From RYN-230 sp963834705 (GTDB taxonomy: Bacteria > Actinomycetota > Actinomycetes > Streptosporangiales > Streptosporangiaceae), in the NCBI GenBank assembly GCA_963834705.1, contig CAWICV010000012.1:1-64000 (forward strand): a DNA stretch of 64,000 nucleotides. The letters run 5' to 3'. The position numbers and the translations under genes were made by a program. The stretch's first letter is position 1. Each line of letters starts with the position of its first letter. This document shows, piece after piece, positions 43,637 to 51,841 of this stretch. Under the pieces are notes generated by a model, which saw nothing but the letters and a program-made list of their open reading frames with translations, had not been told where the DNA came from and did no database searches.

Positions 43637-44455
43637 TTAGCTGGTGCGCCCCGCGCGGCGGCGCAGCGCGGTGAACGGCGCCGCCGCCGTCTGGAACACG
43701 CTGCGGATCATGGAGTTGTGCCAGACGTTGCCCGCGTGGCGCCACTGCCGCTTGCTGTCCACGCACACCGTCCGGGTACTGACCGCCTCGCCCGGGGCCG
43801 CCCCCAGGCGGCCGCCCAGCGCGGTCAGCGTGGCCGCCCAGAACTGGTCTTCCTTGCGGTGCCCGCCGAACGTCATGCCCAGCTCGTAGAGCGGGTCATT
43901 GGCCCGCATCAGCACCTGCGCCTGGACCACCGTGCCCACGCCCTCGCGTTCGGCGGAGAACGTGATCCAGCCCGCGAACATGTGCCCCTGCGGGGTCATC
44001 AGGGTGAACGACTCCTCGTCCGCGTACAGCACGAACACGCCGGTGGACAGCTTGACCCCGCCGCCGATGGCCAGGTCGAGCAGGGCCACGTCACCGGGGC
44101 TGATCCCGGTCAGCGCGCCGGCGAACCGGTTGCCGGCCGGCCAGAACTCGGGGAAGTGCGCCTTCCAGGTGGCGATGGCCTGCTGCGGGGTGACCTCCCC
44201 AGGCACGGTCAGCCGGTAGGTCTTCTGCCACATCTTGCCGAACCCCTGCACCGGCCCGGTCAGCCGGCGCCCGGCCACGTTGGTGCCGCGCACCCCGTCC
44301 CGCTGCTGCACGGCCAGCCGGTCCACCTTGGCCGCCCACCGGCCAAAGTCCTTGGGGACAGCATCTCCCGCGGTCACCGCGGCGGCCGCCTCGCGCACGC
44401 TCAGCTCGATCTGGTCCGCGGAGGTGGCCCGCTCCGGGTCCATTGCCTCAGTCAT
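43637..44455 (-). CDS. Conserved hypothetical protein of the partner-switch unit
   Basis: A 272-residue protein of unknown function. The central part reads YRLTVPGEVTPQQAIATWKA, HFPEFWPAGNRFAGALTG, LSTGVFVLYADEESFTLMTP and QGHMFAGWITFSAEREG, suggestive of a SRPBCC-like or lipid-binding fold, but I do not assign a family. No signal peptide. It sits 10 nt after STAS2 and 23 nt before the flavoprotein, so it is co-transcribed with them. Confidence 0.65.
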   Translation of the reverse strand: MTEAMDPERATSADQIELSVREAAAAVTAGDAVPKDFGRWAAKVDRLAVQQRDGVRGTNVAGRRLTGPVQGFGKMWQKTYRLTVPGEVTPQQAIATWKAHFPEFWPAGNRFAGALTGISPGDVALLDLAIGGGVKLSTGVFVLYADEESFTLMTPQGHMFAGWITFSAEREGVGTVVQAQVLMRANDPLYELGMTFGGHRKEDQFWAATLTALGGRLGAAPGEAVSTRTVCVDSKRQWRHAGNVWHNSMIRSVFQTAAAPFTALRRRAGRTS

Positions 44456-44465
44456 GACATCCCCC

Positions 44466-44822
44466 TCAGGCGCCCGCGACGGACAGGGCGGATGCCTCGT
44501 CCTCGTAGATCGTGATCGCCTCGTCCAGCCGGGTCAGCTCGAAGATCTCCCGGTAGTGCTCGCTCAGCCCGTACGCGGCCAGTTGCTGGCGCTGCCGGTT
44601 GGCCCGGACCAGCAGGGTGACCAGCATCCCGATGCCACCACTGTTCATGTACTCCAGCCCGGCGAAGTTGAGCACCAGCCGGCTGGTGCCGGGCCCGCTC
44701 GCTTCTTCGTAGGCCGACATCAGCACCGGCTCACAGCCCGCGGTGACCTCGCCCTTGATGTCCACCACCGCCACCGCGTCCGCCACCCGCCTGACTTGCA
44801 TGGTGACCACCGGTCCGTCCAT
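44466..44822 (-). CDS. STAS-domain anti-anti-sigma-type protein 2
   Basis: A 118-residue RsbV/SpoIIAA-like protein. AVVDIKGEVTAGCEPVLM and RLVLNFAGLEYMNSGGIGML hold the fold; the Ser of NSGGI (residue 61) is at the usual phosphorylation site. The C-terminal GLSEHYREIFELTRLDEAI is nearly identical to STAS1, showing a tandem duplication. It is separated by 33 nt from STAS1. Confidence 0.9.
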   Translation of the reverse strand: MDGPVVTMQVRRVADAVAVVDIKGEVTAGCEPVLMSAYEEASGPGTSRLVLNFAGLEYMNSGGIGMLVTLLVRANRQRQQLAAYGLSEHYREIFELTRLDEAITIYEDEASALSVAGA

Positions 44823-44855
44823 CACTACCCCTCCCTTAGTGACCTCTAATGACCC

Positions 44856-45209
44856 TTAGTGACTGTGCATCTGTAGCGCTGCGTCGAGGTTGCCGAAGAC
44901 CTCGATGAAGTCGGACAGCCGGGTGATGTCGAAGATCTCCCGGTAGTGCTCGGACAGGCCGCTGGCCACCACCTTGCGGCGCTGCGCCCGGGCCTGGGCC
45001 AGCACGCTGACGATGAGCGCGATCCCGGTCGAGTTGATGTAGTCCACCCGGGCGAAGTCGAGCACCACGGTCTGCGCCGTGCCGTCCGCGACCGCCTGCT
45101 GGTAGGCGCCGGTCAGCGCCGCGGCGGCGCTGCCGTCCACTTCCCCGGTGAGCTCGATGACCGCGGTACCGTCCACCGCGTGCACGGCCGCCTCACAGAC
45201 CTTCTTCAT
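44856..45209 (-). CDS. STAS-domain anti-anti-sigma-type protein 1
   Basis: A 117-residue RsbV-like antagonist. AVIELTGEVDGSAAAALTGA and VVLDFARVDYINSTGIALIV are the core; S60 (NSTGI) is the likely phosphorylation site. GLSEHYREIFDITRLSDFI matches STAS2. The kinase gene overlaps its start by 17 nt, so the kinase and this protein are co-translated, as in rsb operons. Confidence 0.92.
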   Translation of the reverse strand: MKKVCEAAVHAVDGTAVIELTGEVDGSAAAALTGAYQQAVADGTAQTVVLDFARVDYINSTGIALIVSVLAQARAQRRKVVASGLSEHYREIFDITRLSDFIEVFGNLDAALQMHSH

Positions 45210-45690
45210 GACCGCCTCCCGGCAAGTCGGCTACCGGTGCGCCCGCGCCGGTCCGCATGATGAGCTGGATGGTGTGCCACGGGCCGTCGGTGCTGACCTG
45301 CATGGCGTCGACCATGTTGCGGATCAGGAACAGCCCCCAGCCCCGGGGTGGCTGCTCGCCGGCCAGCTTCAGCTCGAGGTCAGGGGCGGCGGCCGGCCCG
45401 GCAGGAGCGTGCTCGCCGCCGCGGTCGGTGATGGCCACGATGAGGTCCGGGCCGTCCAGGGTGACCTCGACGTCCACCGGGATGTCCGGCTGGTTGCGGT
45501 TGCCGTGCTCGATCGCATTCATGGTGGCCTCGGCCACGGCCGTCTTGAGCCGCTCCAGCCGGGCCCCGGTCAGCCCGCAGCCCGCCACCGCCTCGGCCAC
45601 CCGGGCCAGCGCGACCCGCTCGTTGCCCGGCTCGCTGGCCACCGCGAACGACGCCAGCTGACGGCCGGCCGGGTGCGCCACCGAGGTCAT
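45193..45690 (-). CDS. Anti-sigma-type serine kinase (RsbW/HATPase_c)
   Basis: A 165-residue protein with the GHKL ATPase boxes: the N box VAEATMNAIEHGN (E55, N58, H62), the G1 box AITDRGGE, and the G2 box RGWGLFLIRNMVD. This is the anti-sigma serine kinase family that phosphorylates STAS proteins and sequesters a sigma factor. No sigma factor gene is in the window. ATG 45690 overlaps the phosphatase stop (ATGA). Confidence 0.9.
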   Translation of the reverse strand: MTSVAHPAGRQLASFAVASEPGNERVALARVAEAVAGCGLTGARLERLKTAVAEATMNAIEHGNRNQPDIPVDVEVTLDGPDLIVAITDRGGEHAPAGPAAAPDLELKLAGEQPPRGWGLFLIRNMVDAMQVSTDGPWHTIQLIMRTGAGAPVADLPGGGHEEGL

Positions 45691-46925
45691 TCCCCACCCC
45701 CCGCGTACACCGCGGACATGGATCGCTGCAAGCAGACCAGCGTGATGTCGTCCTCCTGCTCGGCGTCTGGGCCGGTGAACGCGGCCAGCTCGGTGAGGCA
45801 CCGGTCGATGAGTTCCTCGCCGGACGGCCCGCGGCCGACCAGCTCGGACACCCGCGGGAAGCCGAACATCTCCCGGTCCGGGTTGTGCGCCTCGGCCAGC
45901 CCGTCGCTGTGCAGCAGCGCACAGTCACCCGGCTGGAACTGGAAGGTCTTCTCCTCGTAGTCCATGCCGGGCATCAGCCCGAGTGGCATGCCGCGGGCCC
46001 GCAACTCGGCCACCCCGCTCTTGGTCCGCACGTAGGGCACGTCGTGACCGGCGTTGGCGAACACGATGCTGCCGCTGGCCGGGTCGAGCACCAGGGCCAG
46101 GCAGGTGACGAACATGTGCGCCGGGATGTCCGCGCAGAGCAGGTCGTTCACGTGCGCGAGCACCGCACCGGGTGAGATCAGCCGGGGCGCGGCCCCGCGC
46201 AGCAGCGCGTGCGTGCTCGCCATCACCAGGGCGGCGGGCACGCCTTTGTCGGTCACGTCGCCGACCACGAACATGACCCGGCCGTCCGGCAGCGCGATGA
46301 AGTCGTAGAAGTCGCCGCCCACGGTGCGGGCCGGGCGGTAGAACGCGGCCACATGCCAGCTCGGCAGGTCCGGCACCGCCTTCGGCAGGAACTGCTGCTG
46401 GATGATCTGGGCGATCTTCAGTTCCTGTTCGATCCGCTCCCGGTTACGCGCTTCGGCCTTTTGCTGCCGGACCAGCTGACCCACTCGCATGGCGGGCGCC
46501 GCGTACCCGGCAAGGGCGTTCAGAAGTCTGCGGTCTTCCGATGAGTAGTCCCGTTCGGACAGTCGCGGACCGAGGCTGACCAGGCCGATCAGGCTGCCGG
46601 AGGAGATCAGCGGCACGGTGAGCACGACACCGGCCTGCTTGAGCGTGGCCAGTGCGGGCGAGTCGAGGTCCAGGCCGCGGATGTCCACCGCGCCGGCCGC
46701 GCTGAGCAGGTAGCCGACCAGCGGGTCGTTCGAGGCCAGCTCGAACTGCGGGCCCTCGGCCACGCTGGGCAGCGTGCTCGCGCCCGGCGCCTTGCTGTCG
46801 GCCGGGCGGCGCCGCCGCCAGCCCCGGGCCCAGGCCCGGGACGGCGGTTCAGCCGGCGCCGGGGCCGGTGGCGCATCATCGACCGGAGCTGTGCCGGGGA
46901 CCGCCCGGTCCAGCTGTTGCGCCAT
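45687..46925 (-). CDS. GAF-SpoIIE PP2C phosphatase (RsbU-like)
   Basis: A 412-residue phosphatase. After a Pro/Ala-rich leader, a GAF-like region (residues ~60-150, with LTVPLISSGSLIGLVSLGP) is followed by the coiled-coil RNRERIEQELKIAQIIQQQF and the catalytic domain: TVGGDFYDFIALPDG, VVGDVTDKGVPAALVMA, NAGHDVPYV, LLHSDGLAEA and EQEDDITLVCL. The metal-binding Asp residues are present. It is the first gene of the unit and the probable signal input, dephosphorylating the two STAS proteins. It is divergent from the BTAD regulator with 141 bp between starts. Confidence 0.92.
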   Translation of the reverse strand: MAQQLDRAVPGTAPVDDAPPAPAPAEPPSRAWARGWRRRRPADSKAPGASTLPSVAEGPQFELASNDPLVGYLLSAAGAVDIRGLDLDSPALATLKQAGVVLTVPLISSGSLIGLVSLGPRLSERDYSSEDRRLLNALAGYAAPAMRVGQLVRQQKAEARNRERIEQELKIAQIIQQQFLPKAVPDLPSWHVAAFYRPARTVGGDFYDFIALPDGRVMFVVGDVTDKGVPAALVMASTHALLRGAAPRLISPGAVLAHVNDLLCADIPAHMFVTCLALVLDPASGSIVFANAGHDVPYVRTKSGVAELRARGMPLGLMPGMDYEEKTFQFQPGDCALLHSDGLAEAHNPDREMFGFPRVSELVGRGPSGEELIDRCLTELAAFTGPDAEQEDDITLVCLQRSMSAVYAGGGE

Positions 46926-47066
46926 AGCACCCCTCCGAGTCCCCAGTTCTGCAAGCTCACGGCCAGCTTAGGGAGCAGGCGATACGGGATCGTTACGGCG
47001 AAGCCGGGATCGGCAGCGGATTTCACGCTGCTGCGTTACGGTGACTTCTGCCGTCCTGGGGGGAAC
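46926..47066. promoter_or_regulatory. Divergent promoter region of partner-switch unit and BTAD regulator
   Basis: The 141-bp space between the two starts must contain both promoters. CTGGGGGGAAC before ATG 47067 is the ribosome-binding site of the plus-strand gene. No clear -35/-10 pair is read with confidence. Confidence 0.5.
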
Positions 47067-50000
47067 ATGAGAGACCTGGATCTCGCGCTGCTCGGACCGC
47101 CGGTGATCACCCGGTCCGGCGCGCCGGTCAGCTTCGACACCCGGAAAGCCACCGCCGTGCTGGCCCTGCTGGCCACGGCACGCGGCGACCTGAGCCGGGA
47201 GCGGCTGGCCACGCTGCTCTGGCCGGACGCTGACGCGGTCCGGGCCCGGGCCTCGCTGCGCCGCACGCTGTCGGTCACCGCGGCCGCGGCCGGGCCGGGG
47301 TTACTGGTCACCCGCACCGCGGTGGCGCTGGACGCCACGCGGGTCCGGGTGGACGTGACCGAATTCGAGGCGCTGGCCGCCGGGCCGGACCCAGGCCAGC
47401 TGGACCGCGCGGCCGCGCTGTACCGGGACGACTTCCTGGCCGGCTTCGCACTGCGCCACTGCCCCGAGTTCGACGACTGGCAGGCGGCCACCGCGGACCG
47501 GCTCCGGCAGCAGCTGGCGGGCACCCTGGACCGGCTGGCCGCGGCGTGCGCCGCCGCGGGCGACCTGGACCGGGCGACCGATCACGCCCGCCGCTGGCTC
47601 AGCCTCGACCCGCTGCACGAGCCCGCGCACCAGGCGCTGATCAGGCTGCTGGCCTGGACCGGGCAGCGGTCCGCCGCGCTGCGTGCCTACCGCGCGCTGG
47701 TCCGCATCCTGGACACCGAGCTGGCTGTGCGCCCGCTGCCGGAGACCACCCAGCTGTACGACGACGTCCGGGCCGGGCGGCTGGCTGGCCCCCCAGCGCC
47801 CGCCCCGCCCACGGCCCCGGCCGCACCGGGCACCGGGCCGGCCGCTGGGGTTGGCGCAACAGCGGCCGGCGAAACAGCGGCCGGCGAAGCCGGCCGCCAC
47901 CCCGCGGCACCGCGGTCCGGGCCGGCCCGGCCCGCCCCCAGCTGGCGTTCGGCAGCGGAGTCCTTTCCGCTGGTCGGACGGGACGCGGAGCTACGCGGCC
48001 TGCACCGGGCCTGGCGGGAAGTGGGCGCGGACGGCCAGGTGGCCGCGGTGCTCGGCCCGGCCGGGTGCGGTAAGACCCGGCTGGTCGGGGAGTTCCGCCG
48101 GGACGCCCAGGCGGCGGGGGCGATGGTGCTGGACGGCCGCTGCCACGACGGCGAGAGCGGGCTGCCGTTCGTACTCGCGGCCGATCTGCTCGCCGTAGCG
48201 CTGTCGGTCTGCCCGGAGCTGCCGGCCCGGCTGCCCGCGCACGCCGCGGCGATGACCGGGCGGCTCTGCCCAGGGCTGGCCGCCGACTATCCGGACGACG
48301 TGGCCCGGCTGGACAGCCCGCTCGCGCTGACCCGGCTGTACGCGGCGATCGCCGAGACGCTGCGGGCCGCGGCCGGCTCGGCGCCGGGCAGCGCCGGGGT
48401 GGTCCTGGTCGAGGACGTGCACTGGGCCGACGGGCCATCCCTGGATCTGCTCGGCTACCTGGTCCGGCGGCTGGCCGGCTGGCCGCTGCTGCTGGTGCTG
48501 AGCTGGTCCACCGACCATGCCGAACGGCTCGGTGGGCTACGCGCCGCGCTCGGCGAAGCATCCGACGCGGGCCGGTGCACGCTGATCGAGCCCGCCCCGC
48601 TGGACGCGGAGCAGATCCGTGCCCTGCTGGCCCGGGCCGGGGTACATGACGCCGACGTGGGCCAGTTGCTGGCCGAGACCCGCGGGCTGCCGATGCTGGT
48701 CCGGGAGTACGTCGAGGGGCTGCGCTCCGGCGCGGGCCAGCCCGGCCCGGCGCTGCCCGGCGCGGCCCAGCCCGGGCCCGCTGGCGCGGCCGGGGCCGAG
48801 CGGTGGTGGCCGCCCGCGTCCGTCCGCGAGCTGCTCCGCCGCCGGGTCCAGGCGGCCAGCGAGCCGGCCCAGCAGATGCTGTCCACCGCGGCCGTGCTGG
48901 GCAGCGGCTGCGACGCGGACCTGCTCCGCGCGGTCAGCGGCCGGGGCGAGGCGGAGACGGTGGAAGCGCTCGACGAGGCCGTCCGCCGGTTCCTGCTCAC
49001 CGAGGTGCCGCCGGCGGGCGGCCACGGGCCGCCCAGCTACGAGTTCCCCTACGAGGCGCTGCGCGCGGTGGTGTACGAGGCGGCCACGCTGGCCCGGCGC
49101 CGGCTGCTTCACGGCCGCGCCGCCGACACGCTGGCCCACCGGTACGACCGGGACCCGGCCGCCACCCGGGCCGCCCCCGTGGCCGAGCACCTGCAGCGGG
49201 CCGGCCGGGACAGCGAGGCGGCGGACTGGTGGTGGCGGGCCGCCGGGCGGGCCCGGGAGCTGTACGCGCACGCCGAGGAATACCAGCACCTGCGCAAGGC
49301 GGCGGCGCTCGGCTACCCGGCGGTGCCGGTGGCGGTGGCGCTCGGCGAGGCGGCCACCATGCTCGGCCGGTACCGGGAGGCGCTGGCCGAGTTCGAGGCC
49401 GCGGCAGCCGCCATCGCAGAGGGGGACGGGAGCATCGGGGCGGACATCGAGCACAAGCTGGCTGAGGTGCACCACCGGCTGGGCGACTGGGCGCTGGCCG
49501 AGGCGCACCTGGCCGCGGCGGCCCAGCTGCTGGACCAGCTGCCTGACCAGGCGGACACCAGCCGCCAGGCCCGGATCGCGGCCGACCGGGCCGTACTCGG
49601 CTACCGCCGTGGCGCCACCGCGGACGCGGCCCGGCTGGCCGGTCAGGCGCTGGACACGGCCCGCGCGGCGGGCGACCCGGCCGCGGTGGCCCAGGCGCTG
49701 AACGTGCTGGGCATGCTGGCCGCCCGGCGCGGCGACACCGCGGCGGCAGCGGCCCAGCTGCGGGAGAGCCTGGCCCAGGCCCGCCAGCTGCCGGACCGGG
49801 GGCCGGCCGTGGCCGCGCTGAACAACCTGGCCCGGCTGCTGGCCGAGAGCGGCCGCCCGGCCGACGCGCTGCCGCTGGCCCAGGAGGCGCTGGCCCTCGG
49901 CCGCGAACTCGGCGACCAGCACCGGCTGGCCGCGCTGCACACCAACCTGGCCGATCTGCTGCATGCGGCGGGCCAGCGGGACGCTGCCCTGGTTCACCTC

Positions 50001-50081
50001 AAGGAAGCGGCCCGCGGCTTCGCCGCGGTAGACACCGGCGGCACGCCACGGCCCGAGGTGTGGATGCTCGTCGAGTGGTAG
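47067..50081 (+). CDS. BTAD / AAA ATPase / TPR transcriptional regulator (SARP-like)
   Basis: A 1004-residue regulator. Residues 1-100 form an OmpR-like DNA-binding domain (DLALLGPPVITRSGAPVSFD, RGDLSRERLATLLWPD, RASLRRTLSV). Residues 100-240 are the BTAD helical domain, ending RALVRILDTELAVRPLPETT. After a Pro/Ala linker comes the ATPase with GPAGCGKTR (Walker A) and VVLVEDVHWADGPSLDLLGY (Walker B region). The C-terminal 400 residues are TPR-like repeats, e.g. ALNVLGMLAARRGDTAAAAA. ATG 47067 is chosen because GGGGGG lies just upstream. The family controls secondary metabolism or stress genes; divergence from the partner switch suggests it may regulate that unit. Confidence 0.88.
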   Translation: MRDLDLALLGPPVITRSGAPVSFDTRKATAVLALLATARGDLSRERLATLLWPDADAVRARASLRRTLSVTAAAAGPGLLVTRTAVALDATRVRVDVTEFEALAAGPDPGQLDRAAALYRDDFLAGFALRHCPEFDDWQAATADRLRQQLAGTLDRLAAACAAAGDLDRATDHARRWLSLDPLHEPAHQALIRLLAWTGQRSAALRAYRALVRILDTELAVRPLPETTQLYDDVRAGRLAGPPAPAPPTAPAAPGTGPAAGVGATAAGETAAGEAGRHPAAPRSGPARPAPSWRSAAESFPLVGRDAELRGLHRAWREVGADGQVAAVLGPAGCGKTRLVGEFRRDAQAAGAMVLDGRCHDGESGLPFVLAADLLAVALSVCPELPARLPAHAAAMTGRLCPGLAADYPDDVARLDSPLALTRLYAAIAETLRAAAGSAPGSAGVVLVEDVHWADGPSLDLLGYLVRRLAGWPLLLVLSWSTDHAERLGGLRAALGEASDAGRCTLIEPAPLDAEQIRALLARAGVHDADVGQLLAETRGLPMLVREYVEGLRSGAGQPGPALPGAAQPGPAGAAGAERWWPPASVRELLRRRVQAASEPAQQMLSTAAVLGSGCDADLLRAVSGRGEAETVEALDEAVRRFLLTEVPPAGGHGPPSYEFPYEALRAVVYEAATLARRRLLHGRAADTLAHRYDRDPAATRAAPVAEHLQRAGRDSEAADWWWRAAGRARELYAHAEEYQHLRKAAALGYPAVPVAVALGEAATMLGRYREALAEFEAAAAAIAEGDGSIGADIEHKLAEVHHRLGDWALAEAHLAAAAQLLDQLPDQADTSRQARIAADRAVLGYRRGATADAARLAGQALDTARAAGDPAAVAQALNVLGMLAARRGDTAAAAAQLRESLAQARQLPDRGPAVAALNNLARLLAESGRPADALPLAQEALALGRELGDQHRLAALHTNLADLLHAAGQRDAALVHLKEAARGFAAVDTGGTPRPEVWMLVEW

Positions 50082-50135
50082 CGAGACGAACGACAGCACA
50101 GCCGAGTGGTGAACGGGTTGACTGCCGGGCGCTGG

Positions 50136-50362
50136 CTAACTCTTCCTGGCCTGCCAGCCGCCGCCGCTCACCACCGCACCGGTGGCCGGGTTGAGGATGA
50201 CCGGCGGGAAGTGCGGCCAGGTGTAGAAGTCCAGCACGCCGCCGGGGGCGTCCAGACTGCCCGCGAACCCGCCCTGGAACCAGCCCAGGTGATGTGCTTC
50301 GCGTTGAGCAGGTCACCGATGTTCTTGCCGGTCATCACGCCGACCGGCGAGGTGGAGGTGGG
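50136..50362 (-). pseudogene. Fragment of an alkaline-phosphatase/phospholipase C-like (PF04185) gene
   Basis: The minus strand reads VGVMTGKNIGDLLNAKHITW, the phosphoesterase-family TGKNIGDLL block, then needs a one-base shift to continue as GWFQGGFAGSLDAPGG and WPHFPPVILNPATGAVVSGG to a TAG at 50136-50138. A single base loss at TGGGCTGG explains the shift. The rest of the enzyme is missing, and the final part does not resemble the family, so this is a chimaeric remnant. Confidence 0.55.
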
Positions 50363-50479
50363 CAGACGAGCGAACAAAGTGCCATTGGCTGGCGAGGGGG
50401 GCCCGCCGCAGGCGGGTTCCCGCCGAGTCAGCGATCCCGGGGGGTCCGGGGGGTCGTCCCCCGGGCTAACACTGACCTC

Positions 50480-51841
50480 TCAGGCCAGCATGGCGCGGCC
50501 GAAATAGTCGCGGCTGTCCCGGACGCCGGGCAGCGCGAAGAAGTAGCCGCCGCCGAACGGGCTGATGTAGTCCACCAGCGGCTCGCCGACCAGCCGGGCC
50601 TGCACCGTCTCGAACCCGCGCTGCAGGTGCCGCTGGTAGCAGACGAAGACCAGGCCCATGTCCAGGTCGCCGGCCGCGTCGATGCCGCGGTCGTAGTTCC
50701 AGCCGCGGCGCAGGATCCGGTTCTTCTCGGTCTGCGCGGTGCGCGGGTTGGCCAGCCGGATGTGCGCGGTGAGCGGGATGGCCGCCCCGGTCGGGTCGAG
50801 CGCGTAGTTGGGCCGGGAGAACTCGCTGTTGCCATCGAGCGGGGCGCCGCTGTCCCGGCGCCGGCCGATCATGTCCTCCTGCTCCTGGATGCTGGCCCGG
50901 TCCCAGAACTCGACGAACATCCTGATCAGCCGGATCACCTGGTAGCTGCCGTGCGCCGTCCAGGACGGCTCGCTGGCCGTGCCGGGCTGGACCCAGACCA
51001 GCCGGTCCATCTCCGCGGCCAGCTTGGTGTCCGGGTTGGCGGTGCCGTCCATGAAGCCCATCAGGTTGCGCGGCGTGGTGCCCGCCGGGCGGGGCGGGCT
51101 GGAGAACCCGTCGATCCGCCACACCGCCTGCATGCCGCCGCGGGTGTTCCTGGCGATGTCGCGCAGCGCGTGCAGCACGGTGTCGGTGCTGCCCGCGGAC
51201 AGTTGCAGGCTCAGGTCGCCACCGCACTGGGCCGGATCCAGGTCGTCGTTGGGGAACGTGGTCATCGCGGTCAGCCCGGCCGGCTTGCGCCCGGCCAGGC
51301 CGAACCGGTCGTCGAACAGCGTGTGGCCGGCCCCTACGGTGACCGTCAGGCCGTCCGGGACCACGGTCGGCCCGAGCACGCCGGAGTCCGGCGGCGCGGC
51401 GCCCATGCCCTCGGGCGGCGGGGTGCCGCCGGCGGTCAGGAACCGGGACCGGTCGGTGATGATGCGCAGCAGGTCGGCCAGCTCGCCGCGGCCGTCTGCG
51501 GTGACGTTGAACGACACCACCAGGGTCTGCCGCTGCGGCTTGAGCAGAATGCCGGCCTGGTGGATGCCGTGGAACGGGACCGCGGGCAGCCGGCCGAACC
51601 AGCCGTACTCGCTCACTGCCTGCCCGGGCGGCGCGGCCTGCGCGGACCGGTAGGCATAGCCGCCCGCCGCCCCGGCCAGCACCCCGCCGGCGGCGCCGGT
51701 CATCCCGGCGCCCAGCGCGCCGCGCAGGAACGAGCGGCGCGCCGGTTCAGCCAGTGCATCCGGTTCAGCCGGTGCATCCGGTTCAGCCGGTGCGTCCGGT
51801 TCCGGCGCTGCCCGATCGGAGCGGTCCTCGCGCGGGTCCAT
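50480..51841 (-). CDS. efeB: Dyp-type heme peroxidase (EfeB), Tat-exported
   Basis: A 453-residue peroxidase. A Tat motif ARRSFLRGALGAGM follows a 35-residue leader that carries an EPDAPA repeat. The Dyp core has VSFNVTADGRGELADLLR, DPAQCGGDLSLQLSAGSTD, the GFMDGTANP (GxxDG) motif and the heme-side TAHIRLANPRTA and RRGWNYDRGID. EfeB oxidises ferrous iron or extracts iron from heme at the cell surface and works with EfeO. Its ATG overlaps the efeO stop by one base (TGATG). No efeU permease gene is present, so the usual tripartite operon is incomplete here. Confidence 0.93.
   Translation of the reverse strand: MDPREDRSDRAAPEPDAPAEPDAPAEPDALAEPARRSFLRGALGAGMTGAAGGVLAGAAGGYAYRSAQAAPPGQAVSEYGWFGRLPAVPFHGIHQAGILLKPQRQTLVVSFNVTADGRGELADLLRIITDRSRFLTAGGTPPPEGMGAAPPDSGVLGPTVVPDGLTVTVGAGHTLFDDRFGLAGRKPAGLTAMTTFPNDDLDPAQCGGDLSLQLSAGSTDTVLHALRDIARNTRGGMQAVWRIDGFSSPPRPAGTTPRNLMGFMDGTANPDTKLAAEMDRLVWVQPGTASEPSWTAHGSYQVIRLIRMFVEFWDRASIQEQEDMIGRRRDSGAPLDGNSEFSRPNYALDPTGAAIPLTAHIRLANPRTAQTEKNRILRRGWNYDRGIDAAGDLDMGLVFVCYQRHLQRGFETVQARLVGEPLVDYISPFGGGYFFALPGVRDSRDYFGRAMLA
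51742..51795 (-). repeat. Three 18-bp tandem repeats in the EfeB leader
   Basis: CCGGTTCAGCCGGTGCAT-type 18-mers occur three times, encoding EPDAPA/EPDALA units before the Tat motif. Copy-number variation would alter leader length only. Confidence 0.8.
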
